This document shows positions 27,357-35,456 of a stretch of DNA of 64,000 nt, in pieces. The stretch comes from UMGS1370 sp046957575 (lineage in GTDB: Bacteria > Bacillota > Clostridia > Lachnospirales > Lachnospiraceae): NCBI GenBank assembly GCA_046957575.1, contig JBKUOG010000003.1, positions 62,001 through 126,000 of the forward strand, in the 5' to 3' direction. A model generated the notes under the pieces. The model saw nothing but the letters and a program-made list of their open reading frames with translations. It had not been told where the DNA came from and searched no databases. The translations under genes were made by a program, and so were the position numbers. Position 1 is the stretch's first letter. Each line of letters starts with the position of its first letter.

Positions 27357-27397
27357 GAGAAAAAGCAGCCGGTATCTGGTTTCCTGTTACCGGCTGC
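27357..27397 (-). terminator. Intercistronic stem-loop after the binding-protein gene
   Basis: A 10-base perfect stem (27365-27374 with 27388-27397), followed on the minus strand by TTTTTCTC. Such leaky terminators or 3'-end stabilisers commonly let binding proteins be made in excess over permeases. Confidence 0.6.
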
Positions 27398-27441
27398 CTT
27401 CTCCTGCCTGTAAGATTATCCGCAGGTCAGACTGTTATTTT

Positions 27442-28851
27442 TTATTTCAGGTTTGCTCTCAGAGTGTCGCTGTCTTTCTTAATCTGCTCAACCCACTCTT
27501 CCTGTGTCTTATCGCCAGTTACCAGAGCGTTTACCGGATCAAAGAAGGTGCTGCGGATGGTAATTCCTTCAACAGGTTCTGTTGTTGCAAATGCATCCAT
27601 AACAGCTACTGCGCCGGTATCATAAATGCTGTAGTAAATTGCTGCATCGCCGTCCAGTTTTGCAGACATACCTTCGATTGGCTGTACTGCTCCGCCTTCG
27701 TTTGCGAAGATCTCTGCTGCCTTGTCAGAATACATAAATGCGATGAACTGCTTGCCTGCATCCTGGTTTACAGCGCCCTTTGGCATCCAGATCTGCTCAA
27801 AGAAGGTGTAAGAAGCTCTTTCGCCGCCTTCGGTGATTGCTGGAAGTGCGGTAAAGCCCCATTCAAAGCCTTCTGCACGAGGAGCCTCTGCCATCTCGCC
27901 GATTACCCAGTTGCCGTTTGGCATAAACAGTGCTTTGTTGTCCAGAATTAACTGCTGGTTCTTCTGGAAGTCATTGTCGTTTGCATTTGCAGGAGTGGTG
28001 CTCTCTGTATAAGTAGCCAGTTTTGCTACAATATCAAATGCCTGCTGTGCTTCTGGAGTATCCCAGATTCCTTCGCCGTAACGAAGTGCTTCCTGGAATT
28101 TCTCGTTGCCCATGCTCTCATGAAGCAGTGCATAGAAGAATGCGTCAAAGTATCCGGTAGTTGGATAAGTAAACAGGGCAATGCCTTCTGCCTTTGCCTT
28201 GTCGCCCAGTTCCCACATCTGATCCCAGGTCTCAGGAACTTCCCAGCCCTTGGTCTCAAACAGGTTTGCGTTGTAGAACAGTCCGCATGGGCCGTAGAAC
28301 ATTGGCATCAGATAAGTCTTGCCGTCTCCGTATGGATTGGTAATGGAGTTCTCAGTAAATCCAGGAAGAATCTTATCGCCAACCTTTGCTTCTTCACCAG
28401 GAACGGTCATCTCTAATACATCGGTCAGTTCTACTACGTTGTTGTCCTTTACGAAGGTCTCGGTCAGAGCCTGCTCAGAACCTACTGCACGCATGATAAC
28501 GTCTGGATAGTTTCCTGCCTTCATATCCGGGGTAATGATGTCTTCCAGCTTCTTATCTACAATCAGATTTACCTCAATACCAGTCTCCTCTGTAAATGCC
28601 TTAGCTACGGACTCCCACATTGGCTTGCCATATGCGGTCTCTACTGCTGCTACAGTAATGGAACCGCCTGCTGCTGCCTCGGTTTCTTTGCTTTCTTCCC
28701 CTTCCGTTGCTTTTTCCTCTGCTGCTGTAGTAGCTGCTTCGGTCTGGGCTGCTGCAGTGGTATCAGCTTCTGTGCTGCCGCCGCCGCAGGCAGTAAGACT
28801 GGCTGCCATCACTGCTGCCAGGGTAAGACTTAATACTTTCTTGGTTTTCAT
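27442..28851 (-). CDS. Sugar-binding lipoprotein of the ABC importer
   Basis: Extracellular solute-binding protein, family 1. The signal peptide ends in lipobox LTAC with Cys22 as the lipidated residue. A Gly/Ala/Thr/Glu-rich linker (about residues 23-63) tethers the two-lobed binding domain, which starts SITVAAVETAYGKPMW. Length 469 is normal. As first gene of the locus it has its own promoter at 28905-28938. Its ligand is inferred from the GH112 and GH95-like genes to be a galacto-/lacto-N-biose-type oligosaccharide. Confidence 0.93.
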   Translation of the reverse strand: MKTKKVLSLTLAAVMAASLTACGGGSTEADTTAAAQTEAATTAAEEKATEGEESKETEAAAGGSITVAAVETAYGKPMWESVAKAFTEETGIEVNLIVDKKLEDIITPDMKAGNYPDVIMRAVGSEQALTETFVKDNNVVELTDVLEMTVPGEEAKVGDKILPGFTENSITNPYGDGKTYLMPMFYGPCGLFYNANLFETKGWEVPETWDQMWELGDKAKAEGIALFTYPTTGYFDAFFYALLHESMGNEKFQEALRYGEGIWDTPEAQQAFDIVAKLATYTESTTPANANDNDFQKNQQLILDNKALFMPNGNWVIGEMAEAPRAEGFEWGFTALPAITEGGERASYTFFEQIWMPKGAVNQDAGKQFIAFMYSDKAAEIFANEGGAVQPIEGMSAKLDGDAAIYYSIYDTGAVAVMDAFATTEPVEGITIRSTFFDPVNALVTGDKTQEEWVEQIKKDSDTLRANLK

Positions 28852-28904
28852 AATACAAACTCCTCCTTTTTCTAAAATCAGAGACTTCTTGAGCTCTTAT
28901 ACTA

Positions 28905-28938
28905 ACATTACCCTTTTAAGCGTCTTTTTTCAACGCTT
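28905..28938 (-). promoter_or_regulatory. Promoter and candidate operator of the glycan operon
   Basis: On the minus strand TTGAAA (28928-28933) and TAATGT (28905-28910) are 17 bases apart. An inverted repeat AAGCGT (28918-28923)/ACGCTT (28933-28938) spans the -35. It may bind the divergent AraC regulator or a repressor; that is inference. A separate palindrome lies at 29073-29089, and the rest of the 330-base divergent region is AT-rich with no gene. Confidence 0.55.
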
Positions 28939-29072
28939 ATTTTGCTCAGTTTTTTATAATTCTTGTCTTTTTTTAGAATCTATGGTATTATACAAAACAG
29001 ATGGATTCTTTTAGAGAACAGTAAATCTTTTTGTTACTTTCTCTATAAACCATTTTTGCCTGTTTTTATTTT

Positions 29073-29089
29073 TATATAGTTTCTATATA
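29073..29089. repeat. TATATAG-TTT-CTATATA palindrome in the divergent regulatory region
   Basis: Perfect 7-base inverted repeat with a 3-base loop, about 90 bases before the AraC start codon. It is a possible operator; the AT-rich surroundings make chance occurrence plausible. Confidence 0.35.
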
Positions 29090-29181
29090 GATCATCATTC
29101 ATATTTTTGTTTTCTCTATACTTTTCATTCTGACAGTTCTCTTTTTACAAAACAATATTTCTAAATGAAAGGAGTTCTTTC

Positions 29182-30015
29182 ATGAGCAGTCTTAAATACT
29201 TCTTAAAAGCAGATCCCTCTGCTTCTGCCTCCATCCGCCTTCTTTCTATTACTCTTTCTGATGATGAAGGCGACTGGCACAGTTTTATGCATTCTCACTA
29301 TTTTACAGAATTGTTTTATGTAACTTCAGGTGATGGATATTTTCTGATCGAAGACAAACACATTCATATTGGAAAAGATGATATTATTATTGTAAATCCC
29401 AATATCGCGCATACCGAATGTTCTACTCCAAAACGGCCTTTACATTGTATCTTCCTTGCAGTAGAAGGAATAAATTTTTCTTTTAATGATCAAAAAGAAT
29501 ACTGTATTTTTAACTGTACTACTGCCAAAGAGAACCTGCTTTTTTATTTTAATTCCATGCTTTGGGAAATGGAACACCAGACAGATGGATATCAGGAAAT
29601 CTGCATTTCCATGCTGAATATTCTGACCATTCAGTTAAAACGGCTTACCCATTCCGCTTTTGAGGTTATGGCATCGGAGCACTCCAACCGCGTGTGCGCC
29701 CGCATCAAGCGGTACATTGATTCCAACTATCAGGACAATATTACCCTGGATTCCCTGGCCGCCATTGCCCACATGAATAAATACTATTTTGCCCACATGT
29801 TTACTAATTCTTACGGCCTGTCTCCCATTCGGTATCTGAATGAACGGCGGCTGCAGATCAGCCGGGAACTTTTAGAAACCACTGATTACAGCATCGCCGA
29901 AGTGGCCCAGTTATCCGGTTTTACCTCCCAGAGTTATTTTGCACAGAGTTTCCGCAAAAGCTGCCACATAACAGCTGGGGAATACAGGAGGAAGATGCAG
30001 AAAAATAAAGGCTAA
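29182..30015 (+). CDS. AraC-family regulator of the glycan locus
   Basis: Transcription factor with an N-terminal cupin sensor (about residues 25-100, including HSHYFTELFYVTSGDGYF) and a C-terminal pair of helix-turn-helix motifs (LDSLAAIAHMNKYYFAHMF and VAQLSGFTSQSYFAQSF). It is divergent from the importer operon with a shared 330-base region, so it most likely activates that operon on binding an imported sugar. AAAGGAG precedes the ATG. Length 277 is usual. Confidence 0.88.
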   Translation: MSSLKYFLKADPSASASIRLLSITLSDDEGDWHSFMHSHYFTELFYVTSGDGYFLIEDKHIHIGKDDIIIVNPNIAHTECSTPKRPLHCIFLAVEGINFSFNDQKEYCIFNCTTAKENLLFYFNSMLWEMEHQTDGYQEICISMLNILTIQLKRLTHSAFEVMASEHSNRVCARIKRYIDSNYQDNITLDSLAAIAHMNKYYFAHMFTNSYGLSPIRYLNERRLQISRELLETTDYSIAEVAQLSGFTSQSYFAQSFRKSCHITAGEYRRKMQKNKG

Positions 30016-30171
30016 CCAATCATCAAATAAAAGCAGATATGCCATGTTTTTCCCAAGCACATACATAGGAAAGTTATCACTGGCATTTGGAAATGGGAAG
30101 CCGACCATTAAGCATGAAAAAGAATAACTATACTGTATGACAGTAACAAAAGAACAAGAGAGAATAGAGAT

Positions 30172-30636
30172 ATGTTTGCTAACATTAGATGTTTTATATG
30201 TAAGTGTGTTAAACTGCCGCCTTATGGCAATTTTACTATTGGTACTAATTATTCGTTTGAGTATTTAATTGATGCTGAAAAAATAATAGATGATTTCCAA
30301 AATAAAATTACCATTTCTGAAAATATTTTTAAAAAATGTTTTGATAATATCGATGAAGTTGTTACAAGTTATAGCCCTGTATTAAATGATTGTACGGATT
30401 ACAAAATATATCTTGTTTTACACGAAAAGAAACCATCGATAGAAGAAATCAGAGTGTACGCGAAAATTATGAATAAAAATTATCTTCAAGCAAAGAAAGA
30501 ACTAAAATTCAAGAAAAATTTATTGGTATCTGGAAATGCCTATGATATAGGAGACATATTGCGAATACTATATACCTTTCAAGTAGAATATGAAATAGAA
30601 CCACCATATCCATACACACTACCAATTTTTAGCTAA
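30172..30636 (+). CDS. Hypothetical protein, AT-rich orphan gene
   Basis: I do not recognise a family. The 154-residue product is Lys/Ile/Asn-rich and soluble, with an N-terminal CFICKCVKLPPYGNF. Codon use is clearly more AT-rich than in the neighbouring genes, suggesting recent transfer. A purine-rich stretch precedes the ATG, and a hairpin at 30648-30711 closes it. It lies between the glycan locus and a decayed insertion sequence. Confidence 0.5.
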   Translation: MFANIRCFICKCVKLPPYGNFTIGTNYSFEYLIDAEKIIDDFQNKITISENIFKKCFDNIDEVVTSYSPVLNDCTDYKIYLVLHEKKPSIEEIRVYAKIMNKNYLQAKKELKFKKNLLVSGNAYDIGDILRILYTFQVEYEIEPPYPYTLPIFS

Positions 30637-30647
30637 GAGGTCATTTT

Positions 30648-30711
30648 ACAAGAAGAAATCCCCTGTCAGTCTGTCCTGTAACCGGATAACGGATGGTAGA
30701 TTTCTTCTTGT
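30648..30711 (+). terminator. Long-stem hairpin after the orphan gene
   Basis: Perfect 13-base inverted repeat ACAAGAAGAAATC (30648-30660) and its complement (30699-30711) around a 38-base loop, followed by TTGATTTTG. The T-run is imperfect and the loop long, so termination efficiency is uncertain. Confidence 0.5.
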
Positions 30712-30806
30712 TTGATTTTGTAAATTGATACAGTACACTAATTCGGTCCTATTTCAATCTGAACCGCTCCCCGTCAAGTAGACAAGTAAAAAAATATAAA
30801 TTTTTC

Positions 30807-30837
30807 CTGCCAGTAGATTATCTGCTGGCAGTTTTTT
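30807..30837 (+). terminator. Plus-strand hairpin terminator just inside the IS end
   Basis: Stem CTGCCAGTAGA (30807-30817) with TCTGCTGGCAG (30821-30831), one mismatch, then TTTTTT. It points into the element against the transposase genes, so it would stop outside transcription from entering antisense to orfB. Confidence 0.7.
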
Positions 30838-31750
30838 ATGCTGCTTGCCAGTAACTTTCGTGTTTTTCCATAGGTGTTAATACTCCAAGATTTCTTTGCA
30901 AACGTTTATTATTATAGTAATTGATATAATCCTCAATCATTTTTACGAGTGTTTTTTATCCGTAAATCTTTTTCCGTAGTATCGTTCTCTCTTTAAAATT
31001 CCCCAGAATCCTTCCATAGGACCATTGTTGATGCACTTTGCCACTCTTGACATGCTTTGCGTAATTCCAGCAGATTCAAGTTTGTTATGAAATGTTCTGT
31101 TTGTATATTGAAATCCTCGATCACTGTGAAACAATGGTTGTGCACCAGGATTTCTTAACAGGGCATCGCCTACATTATCAAATACCAAAGAATTGTTGTT
31201 ATTATCGCGAATAACATACGAAACTATCCGTCTATCATATAGATCCAGTATTGCACTTAGATAAACCTTATGTTTCTCCATCCCTATATAATAATGGAAT
31301 TCCGTCACATCAGTGAGCCATTTTTCATTTGGTGCTTTGGCAGTGAACTCCCGATTCAGTATATTTTCAGCTATATATTGAGGGTTTGCAGCCTGTCTTG
31401 TGCATCCGTTGTTAGAATACTTGATAGTTGATTTAATATTAAGTTTACGGCAAATGCGCAACACACGTTTATCGTTTACATCAATGTCATGATATCGTTC
31501 CAGATCATCTCTGATTCTTCGATAGCCTTTATCCGGTGATTCTGTATGAATCTTTTCTATCTCGTCAGCAATAAGTCTATTCATTTGTTCGCTTCTGAAA
31601 ATTTCTCTATTTAACCATTTGTAATAAGCAGCTCTGGAAACTCTGCCTAATTTACAAAGTTCAGTAATGGGATAATTATGTGCTTCGTGTTCTTCTTTGA
31701 TTGCCTGATATATATGTTCGTGACGAACCAGGCTTAACCCCGCCTCCTCT
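30836..31750 (-). pseudogene. IS3-family transposase orfB (DDE integrase), frameshifted
   Basis: The reading frame holds an HTH_21-like start (HIYQAIKEEHEAHNY), then the rve integrase core with WLTDVTEFHY (first Asp), FHSDRGFQYT (second Asp) and EGFWGILKRERYYG (Glu). The frame breaks at 30952-30957, where a run of six T (A on the minus strand) would need seven; beyond it the normal C-terminus (YINYYNNKRLQRNLG, then ESYWQAA) is readable in another frame to a stop at 30836. A second single-base loss near 31744-31747 separates it from the orfA junction. Confidence 0.85.
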
Positions 31751-32262
31751 CTATCTCTTCGAGTTTTTTAGGAAAGAAGCCTCCATTTGAGCACGTTCTT
31801 TCTCTGCCTTTAAAATCTTAATTTCGGCACGTAGCTTTTCTAACTCATTCATTTCATCAGAATTTTTCCGTTTTCCACGATTATCTCTTAAGGCTTCTAC
31901 TCCGCCGGATTCATATTTAACAGTGTAATTACGGACCTGCTGATAAGATACCTGATATTTTTTGCTGTTTCAGCATAATTATGGTTATGTGCGATACAAT
32001 ACTGTACAATTTCAACACGCTCATCAAATGTGGTTTTTCTTCCTTTGGTCATGATAAAGCTTCCTCCTGTTCCAGAAGATTTCTTGTTTCCCTTTAATGT
32101 GAATGCATCTGCCCCCATGGATTCATAATTACGAATCCATTGTTGGACAGAAGCTGTGCTGACATCAAACATAGATGCAATTCGACGCTGACTTTCTTTT
32201 CCATCCAGATACAAATTTACAGCATATAGCTTATCTTCAACAGATATTTTCCTTTTAGGCAT
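31751..32262 (-). pseudogene. IS3-family transposase orfA, frameshifted
   Basis: Encodes tandem helix-turn-helix domains and a coiled coil for dimerisation. The start at 32262 (MPKRKISVEDK) has an AGGAGGGAG site. The frame is lost at 31958-31963, where six T residues stand for an expected seven. Restoring one base gives YQVSYQQVRNYTVKYESGG and a normal tail ending at a TAG (31751-31753). A slippery A-AAA-AAC (31769-31763) near the end is where IS3 elements usually shift -1 into orfB. The break at 31958 also reads A-AAA-AAT, so an unusual programmed shift cannot be wholly excluded. Confidence 0.8.
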
Positions 32263-32404
32263 AAAATACACTCCCTCCTAAGTGACAAGTTTTTATTATT
32301 TCACTTGTCTACCTAGAAGGGAGCATATCAAAAGCAGAGAAATTTTAAAAAATCTCTTATCTAAAACGTACAGCCAGTTACTCGTGGCCTGAAACCATTG
32401 TTTC

Positions 32405-32595
32405 TGTACAGCAATCAGGCAGGTCTCCCGACTTAGAAATCATCGCATCCGCCGTCTTCCCAGTTTCCCAGTGACCTATTGGCTTCTGCTCCCTCCTTAC
32501 GGTGACGAGTTCGCACAGGACTTTCACCTGTTTCCCTTTTCACCTGAACCAATGATAAAAATCATTGTTCAGGCACCTGATCGCTCCTATTTAAT
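32405..32595 (-). promoter_or_regulatory. Cobalamin (B12) riboswitch, orphaned by the IS
   Basis: The minus strand carries the complete aptamer: a 5' segment with ATCAGGTGCCTG and the AGGTGAAA / GGGAAACAGGTGAAAGTCC core, then GAGGGAGC, CACTGGG, GGGAAGACGGCGGATG, and the diagnostic B12 box AAGTCGGGAGACCTGCC (consensus AGYCAGGAGACCTGCC). Downstream, CAGGCC/GGCTG and GTACAG/CTGTAC complementarities could form the expression platform. The controlled gene should follow on the minus strand, but the IS begins about 90 bases after the aptamer and no B12-related gene lies beyond it. Confidence 0.93.
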
Positions 32596-32602
32596 TGTGG
32601 AA

Positions 32603-32631
32603 AGTATAACACAATTCCCCGAAAAATTCAA
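32603..32631 (-). promoter_or_regulatory. Promoter driving the cobalamin riboswitch
   Basis: On the minus strand TTGAAT (32626-32631) and TATACT (32603-32608) are 17 bases apart, with predicted start near 32597, right at the 5' end of the aptamer. The promoter is intact, so the riboswitch should still be transcribed into the IS. Confidence 0.78.
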
Positions 32632-32642
32632 ACAAAAAGTTC

Positions 32643-32692
32643 TTGACAATTTAGAGAAATCCGTATAAATTATAGTTAGTTTTAACTAACTA
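32643..32692 (+). promoter_or_regulatory. Promoter with DtxR/IdeR-like palindrome for the DUF3793 gene
   Basis: TTGACA (32643-32648) is followed by TAAATT at a 17-base spacing (or TATAAA at 15). Immediately downstream lies the perfect palindrome TAGTTAGTT-TT-AACTAACTA (32673-32692). Its shape resembles DtxR/IdeR-family iron or manganese boxes (TTAGGTTAG-type half sites), so metal-dependent repression is inferred. It is divergent from the riboswitch promoter, with the two -35 elements about 11 bases apart. Confidence 0.6.
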
Positions 32693-32746
32693 ATTAATAT
32701 TACAAGATGCAATATCTGCACTGAAAAATATTTTGGAGGGATTCGT

Positions 32747-33298
32747 ATGTCCGATGAATTAATTGTCCGTCACTGTTCCCCTACGCTTGCAGGAATGAAA
32801 ACCGGAAACCTGTTTAGTTGTCCATATATCGACAAGCAGGAACTGCTCCAGTCCATTCGGTTTTTAAATAAACGGCTTGTTCCAAAAGGTGTTCGGGTAA
32901 TTCCATTAAAGCTGTCCGATAATCGCGTTCTGCTTTATGTTTACCGTCCTAATAAGCTAAAACTTGATTTAGCCGCCGAAGATGCATCCAAAATATTAAA
33001 AGAATACGGATATTCCCTGGAAAGTCCTGCCCAATGTGTCGCATATCTGAGCCAGCGCTTATACGCATCCAAAGAGTTTCCCCATGAAATTGGTCTTTTT
33101 CTCGGCTATCCCCCAGAAGATGTACGGGGCTTTATCGACAATCATGCGGAAGAGTATAAGTGTGTTGGCTGCTGGAAGGTATATGGGGATGAATCTCGTG
33201 CAAAAAAGAACTTCGACCGCTATAAAAGATGTACAAACATATATTGTTCCCAATGGGCAAGCGGAACAAATATTGAAAAACTTACAGTAACTGTTTAG
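32747..33298 (+). CDS. DUF3793-family protein
   Basis: A 183-residue soluble protein of the family I know as DUF3793, recognised by the N-terminus VRHCSPTLAGMKTGNLFSC and the internal EIGLFLGYPPEDVRGFI. The C-terminal half has conserved-looking Cys and aromatic residues (CVGCWKVYGD, KRCTNIYC). Function is unknown. In other Clostridia I associate it with flavodoxin or iron-uptake genes, and the palindrome in its promoter fits metal control. GGAGGG precedes the ATG. Confidence 0.78.
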   Translation: MSDELIVRHCSPTLAGMKTGNLFSCPYIDKQELLQSIRFLNKRLVPKGVRVIPLKLSDNRVLLYVYRPNKLKLDLAAEDASKILKEYGYSLESPAQCVAYLSQRLYASKEFPHEIGLFLGYPPEDVRGFIDNHAEEYKCVGCWKVYGDESRAKKNFDRYKRCTNIYCSQWASGTNIEKLTVTV

Positions 33299-33566
33299 CA
33301 TCAGGTTTTCCTTCTCCATAGCGGTTTACGCTTCCTTCCGCTGCCAGAACGCCCCAGGTGCAGTCGTCCAGCTGAAGATTCCATGTTCTTCATATATCGT
33401 ATAAAACAGCTTCATCTTTTCGTACCCGCCACAATACGTTGCGGTTTTGCCACAGAAAAGAGAAAAGCCACAGCCAGTCAGGAGGGTCCGACTGTCCATA
33501 GCTTTTTTCAAATGGCTGCGTAATGTCTGTTTTCGCTTTCTGTTTCCGATACAATGGGAATTAACA
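33299..33566. other. Gap after DUF3793 and purD with no assignable gene
   Basis: 268 bases between convergent genes. On the minus strand two short frames look protein-like (one with GIFSWTTAPGAFWQRK, one with RTWNLQLDDCTWGVLAAEG), but neither has a start with a ribosome-binding site outside purD or a family I recognise. It may be the remnant of a lost gene. Confidence 0.4.
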
Positions 33567-34856
33567 TCAAACCTGCTTTTCCCCAACCCCATCAATTGCC
33601 TTGCCAATGTCATGGCGCATATACTTGTTGGCAAAATCGATCCAGTTAGTTGCTTCATAGGCATTCTTTCTGGCTTCTTTTAAGTCTCTGCCAGTGGCGG
33701 TAACACCTAAAACCCTGCCGCCATTTGTTACCAGACGGCCGTTTTCGTCAAATCTGGTTCCTGCGTGGAACACATAGTAGCCGTCTTTCTCTTTGAAGGT
33801 TTCCAGGCCTTTTACTTCAAAGCCCTTTTCATATTTTACCGGATACCCCTCAGAAGCCAGCACCACGCAGACTGCCGCATTGTCTTCAAATTCCAGATCA
33901 ATCTGGTCAAGTGTGCCGTCTACACAGGCTTCAAATACTTCCACAATATCATTTTTCATGCGGGGAAGGACTACCTGGGTCTCCGGATCGCCAAATCTGG
34001 CATTGTATTCCAGAACCTTCGGGCCTTTTTCCGTCAGCATCAGGCCAAAGAAAATAATTCCCTGAAAGGTTCTTCCTTCTGCCTTCATGGCATCTACGGT
34101 CTTCTGGTAAATGTGTTCTTTGCAGAATGCGTCGATTTCTGCTGTATAGAAGGGGCTTGGAGAGAAGGTTCCCATACCGCCTGTATTTAATCCGGTATCT
34201 CCGTCTCCCGCTCTCTTATGATCCTGGGCAGAAGTCATAATTTTAATGGTAGTTCCGTCTACAAAAGACAGAACGGACACCTCGCGGCCAGTCATAAACT
34301 CTTCTACCACAATCCGGTCGCCTGCAGATCCAAACTGCTTATCTAACATTAAGGTTTTAACGCCTTCTTTTGCCTCTTCCCTGGTATTGCAGATTAACAC
34401 GCCTTTTCCAAGTGCCAGGCCGTCTGCCTTTAACACGATTGGCATATCAGCAGTTTCCAGGTATGCAAGAGCGTCTTCCGGACTGTTAAACGTCTCGTAT
34501 GCTGCTGTCGGAATGTTGTATTTTTTCATTAAATCCTTGGAAAATGCCTTAGAGCCTTCCAGAATCGCCGCATTTTTTCTTGGGCCGAATACTCTTAAGC
34601 CTTCTGCCTCAAATACATCTGCAATGCCGCCAACCAACGGATCGTCCATGCCGATAACCGTCAGGTCGATTTCTTTTTCTTTGGCAAAGGATGCCAGCTT
34701 ATCAAACTCCATGGCGCCAATGGACACGCATTCGGCAAATTCTGCAATGCCGGCATTTCCAGGAGCGCAATAAATTTTATCTACTTTCGGACTCTGGGCC
34801 ACTTTCCATGCAATGGCGTGTTCCCGTCCGCCGCTTCCTACGATTAATACCTTCAT
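33567..34856 (-). CDS. purD: Phosphoribosylamine--glycine ligase
   Basis: ATP-grasp enzyme making glycinamide ribonucleotide in de novo purine synthesis. The N-terminal VLIVGSGGREHAIAW, the ATP-grasp segments (PIVLKADGLALGKGV) and the signature YNARFGDPETQ are present. At 429 residues it is full length. It is the last gene of purE-purM-purN-purD; its stop is followed by the unassigned gap. Confidence 0.96.
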   Translation of the reverse strand: MKVLIVGSGGREHAIAWKVAQSPKVDKIYCAPGNAGIAEFAECVSIGAMEFDKLASFAKEKEIDLTVIGMDDPLVGGIADVFEAEGLRVFGPRKNAAILEGSKAFSKDLMKKYNIPTAAYETFNSPEDALAYLETADMPIVLKADGLALGKGVLICNTREEAKEGVKTLMLDKQFGSAGDRIVVEEFMTGREVSVLSFVDGTTIKIMTSAQDHKRAGDGDTGLNTGGMGTFSPSPFYTAEIDAFCKEHIYQKTVDAMKAEGRTFQGIIFFGLMLTEKGPKVLEYNARFGDPETQVVLPRMKNDIVEVFEACVDGTLDQIDLEFEDNAAVCVVLASEGYPVKYEKGFEVKGLETFKEKDGYYVFHAGTRFDENGRLVTNGGRVLGVTATGRDLKEARKNAYEATNWIDFANKYMRHDIGKAIDGVGEKQV

Positions 34857-34868
34857 AATGAACTCTCC

Positions 34869-35456
34869 TTACTGATTGGCAATCATGTTGATAGCCTGGG
34901 GCAGAATGATCCACTCTGCTTCCTCCATTACCCGGCGCTGCAGGATCTCAGGGGTGTCTCCTTCTTTGACCTCTACTGCCTTCTGAAGGATAATGGGGCC
35001 GGAATCCACGCCTTCATCTACATAGTGAACCGTTGCGCCGGTAACCTTTACCCCGCGCTTTAAAGCTGCTTCGTGAACCTTTAATCCGTAATATCCCACG
35101 CCGCAGAAAGATGGAATGAGGGATGGATGGATGTTGATAATCCGGCTGCGGTATTTTTCAATCATAGATGCCGGAATGGTTACCAGAAATCCTGCCAGGA
35201 CAATCAGATCCAGGTCATATTCCTCTACTTTTTCCAAAAAGGCTTCATTAAAAGTCCCTCTGTCCGGAAAATCTTTTGGAGACAGGCATACTGCCTCGAT
35301 TCCGGCCTTTTTCGCCCGCTCTAATGCGTAAGCATTCTGATTGTTGCTGATCACAACCCGAATTTCGGTATTGGTAATTTTTCCGGTTTCAATAGCGTCT
35401 ATAATCGCCTGAAGGTTGGTGCCGCCTCCGGACACCATTACGCCGATTTTCAGCAT
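34869..35456 (-). CDS. purN: Phosphoribosylglycinamide formyltransferase
   Basis: Transfers the formyl group of 10-formyl-THF to glycinamide ribonucleotide. The phosphate-binding loop VSGGGTNLQAI, the active-site Asn/His segment IINIHPSLIPSFCG and the Asp in HYVDEGVDSGPII are intact. Length 195 is typical. It overlaps the end of purM by seven bases, so expression is coupled. Confidence 0.96.
   Translation of the reverse strand: MLKIGVMVSGGGTNLQAIIDAIETGKITNTEIRVVISNNQNAYALERAKKAGIEAVCLSPKDFPDRGTFNEAFLEKVEEYDLDLIVLAGFLVTIPASMIEKYRSRIINIHPSLIPSFCGVGYYGLKVHEAALKRGVKVTGATVHYVDEGVDSGPIILQKAVEVKEGDTPEILQRRVMEEAEWIILPQAINMIANQ

Larger units (their letters stand above)
30778..32312 (-). mobile_element. 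Decayed IS3-family (IS150-like) insertion sequence
   Basis: About 1535 bases bounded by inverted ends GTAGACAAGT (30778-30787) and ACTTGTCTAC (32303-32312); the similarity continues for several further bases inward. It holds orfA (helix-turn-helix) and orfB (DDE integrase), both on the minus strand, in the usual IS3 arrangement. I found no convincing target-site duplication. Three single-base deletions break the transposase frames, so the copy should be inactive unless the gaps are sequencing errors. Confidence 0.85.

Noticed and set aside
30016..30171. Possible gene fragment between the AraC gene and the orphan gene
   Set aside because: A minus-strand frame here looks partly protein-like but overlaps the AraC 3' end and has no start signal.
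30770..32320. Target-site duplication around the IS
   Set aside because: Flanking bases on the two sides (CGTCAA and CTAGAA) do not match at 3-5 bases, so no duplication can be claimed.
32471..32668. Plus-strand frame of 65 codons
   Set aside because: It lies antisense across the cobalamin riboswitch and its promoter; the conserved RNA explains the sequence.
33326..33664. Minus-strand frame of 112 codons
   Set aside because: It overlaps the 3' end of purD by almost 100 bases, has no ribosome-binding site and no recognisable family.
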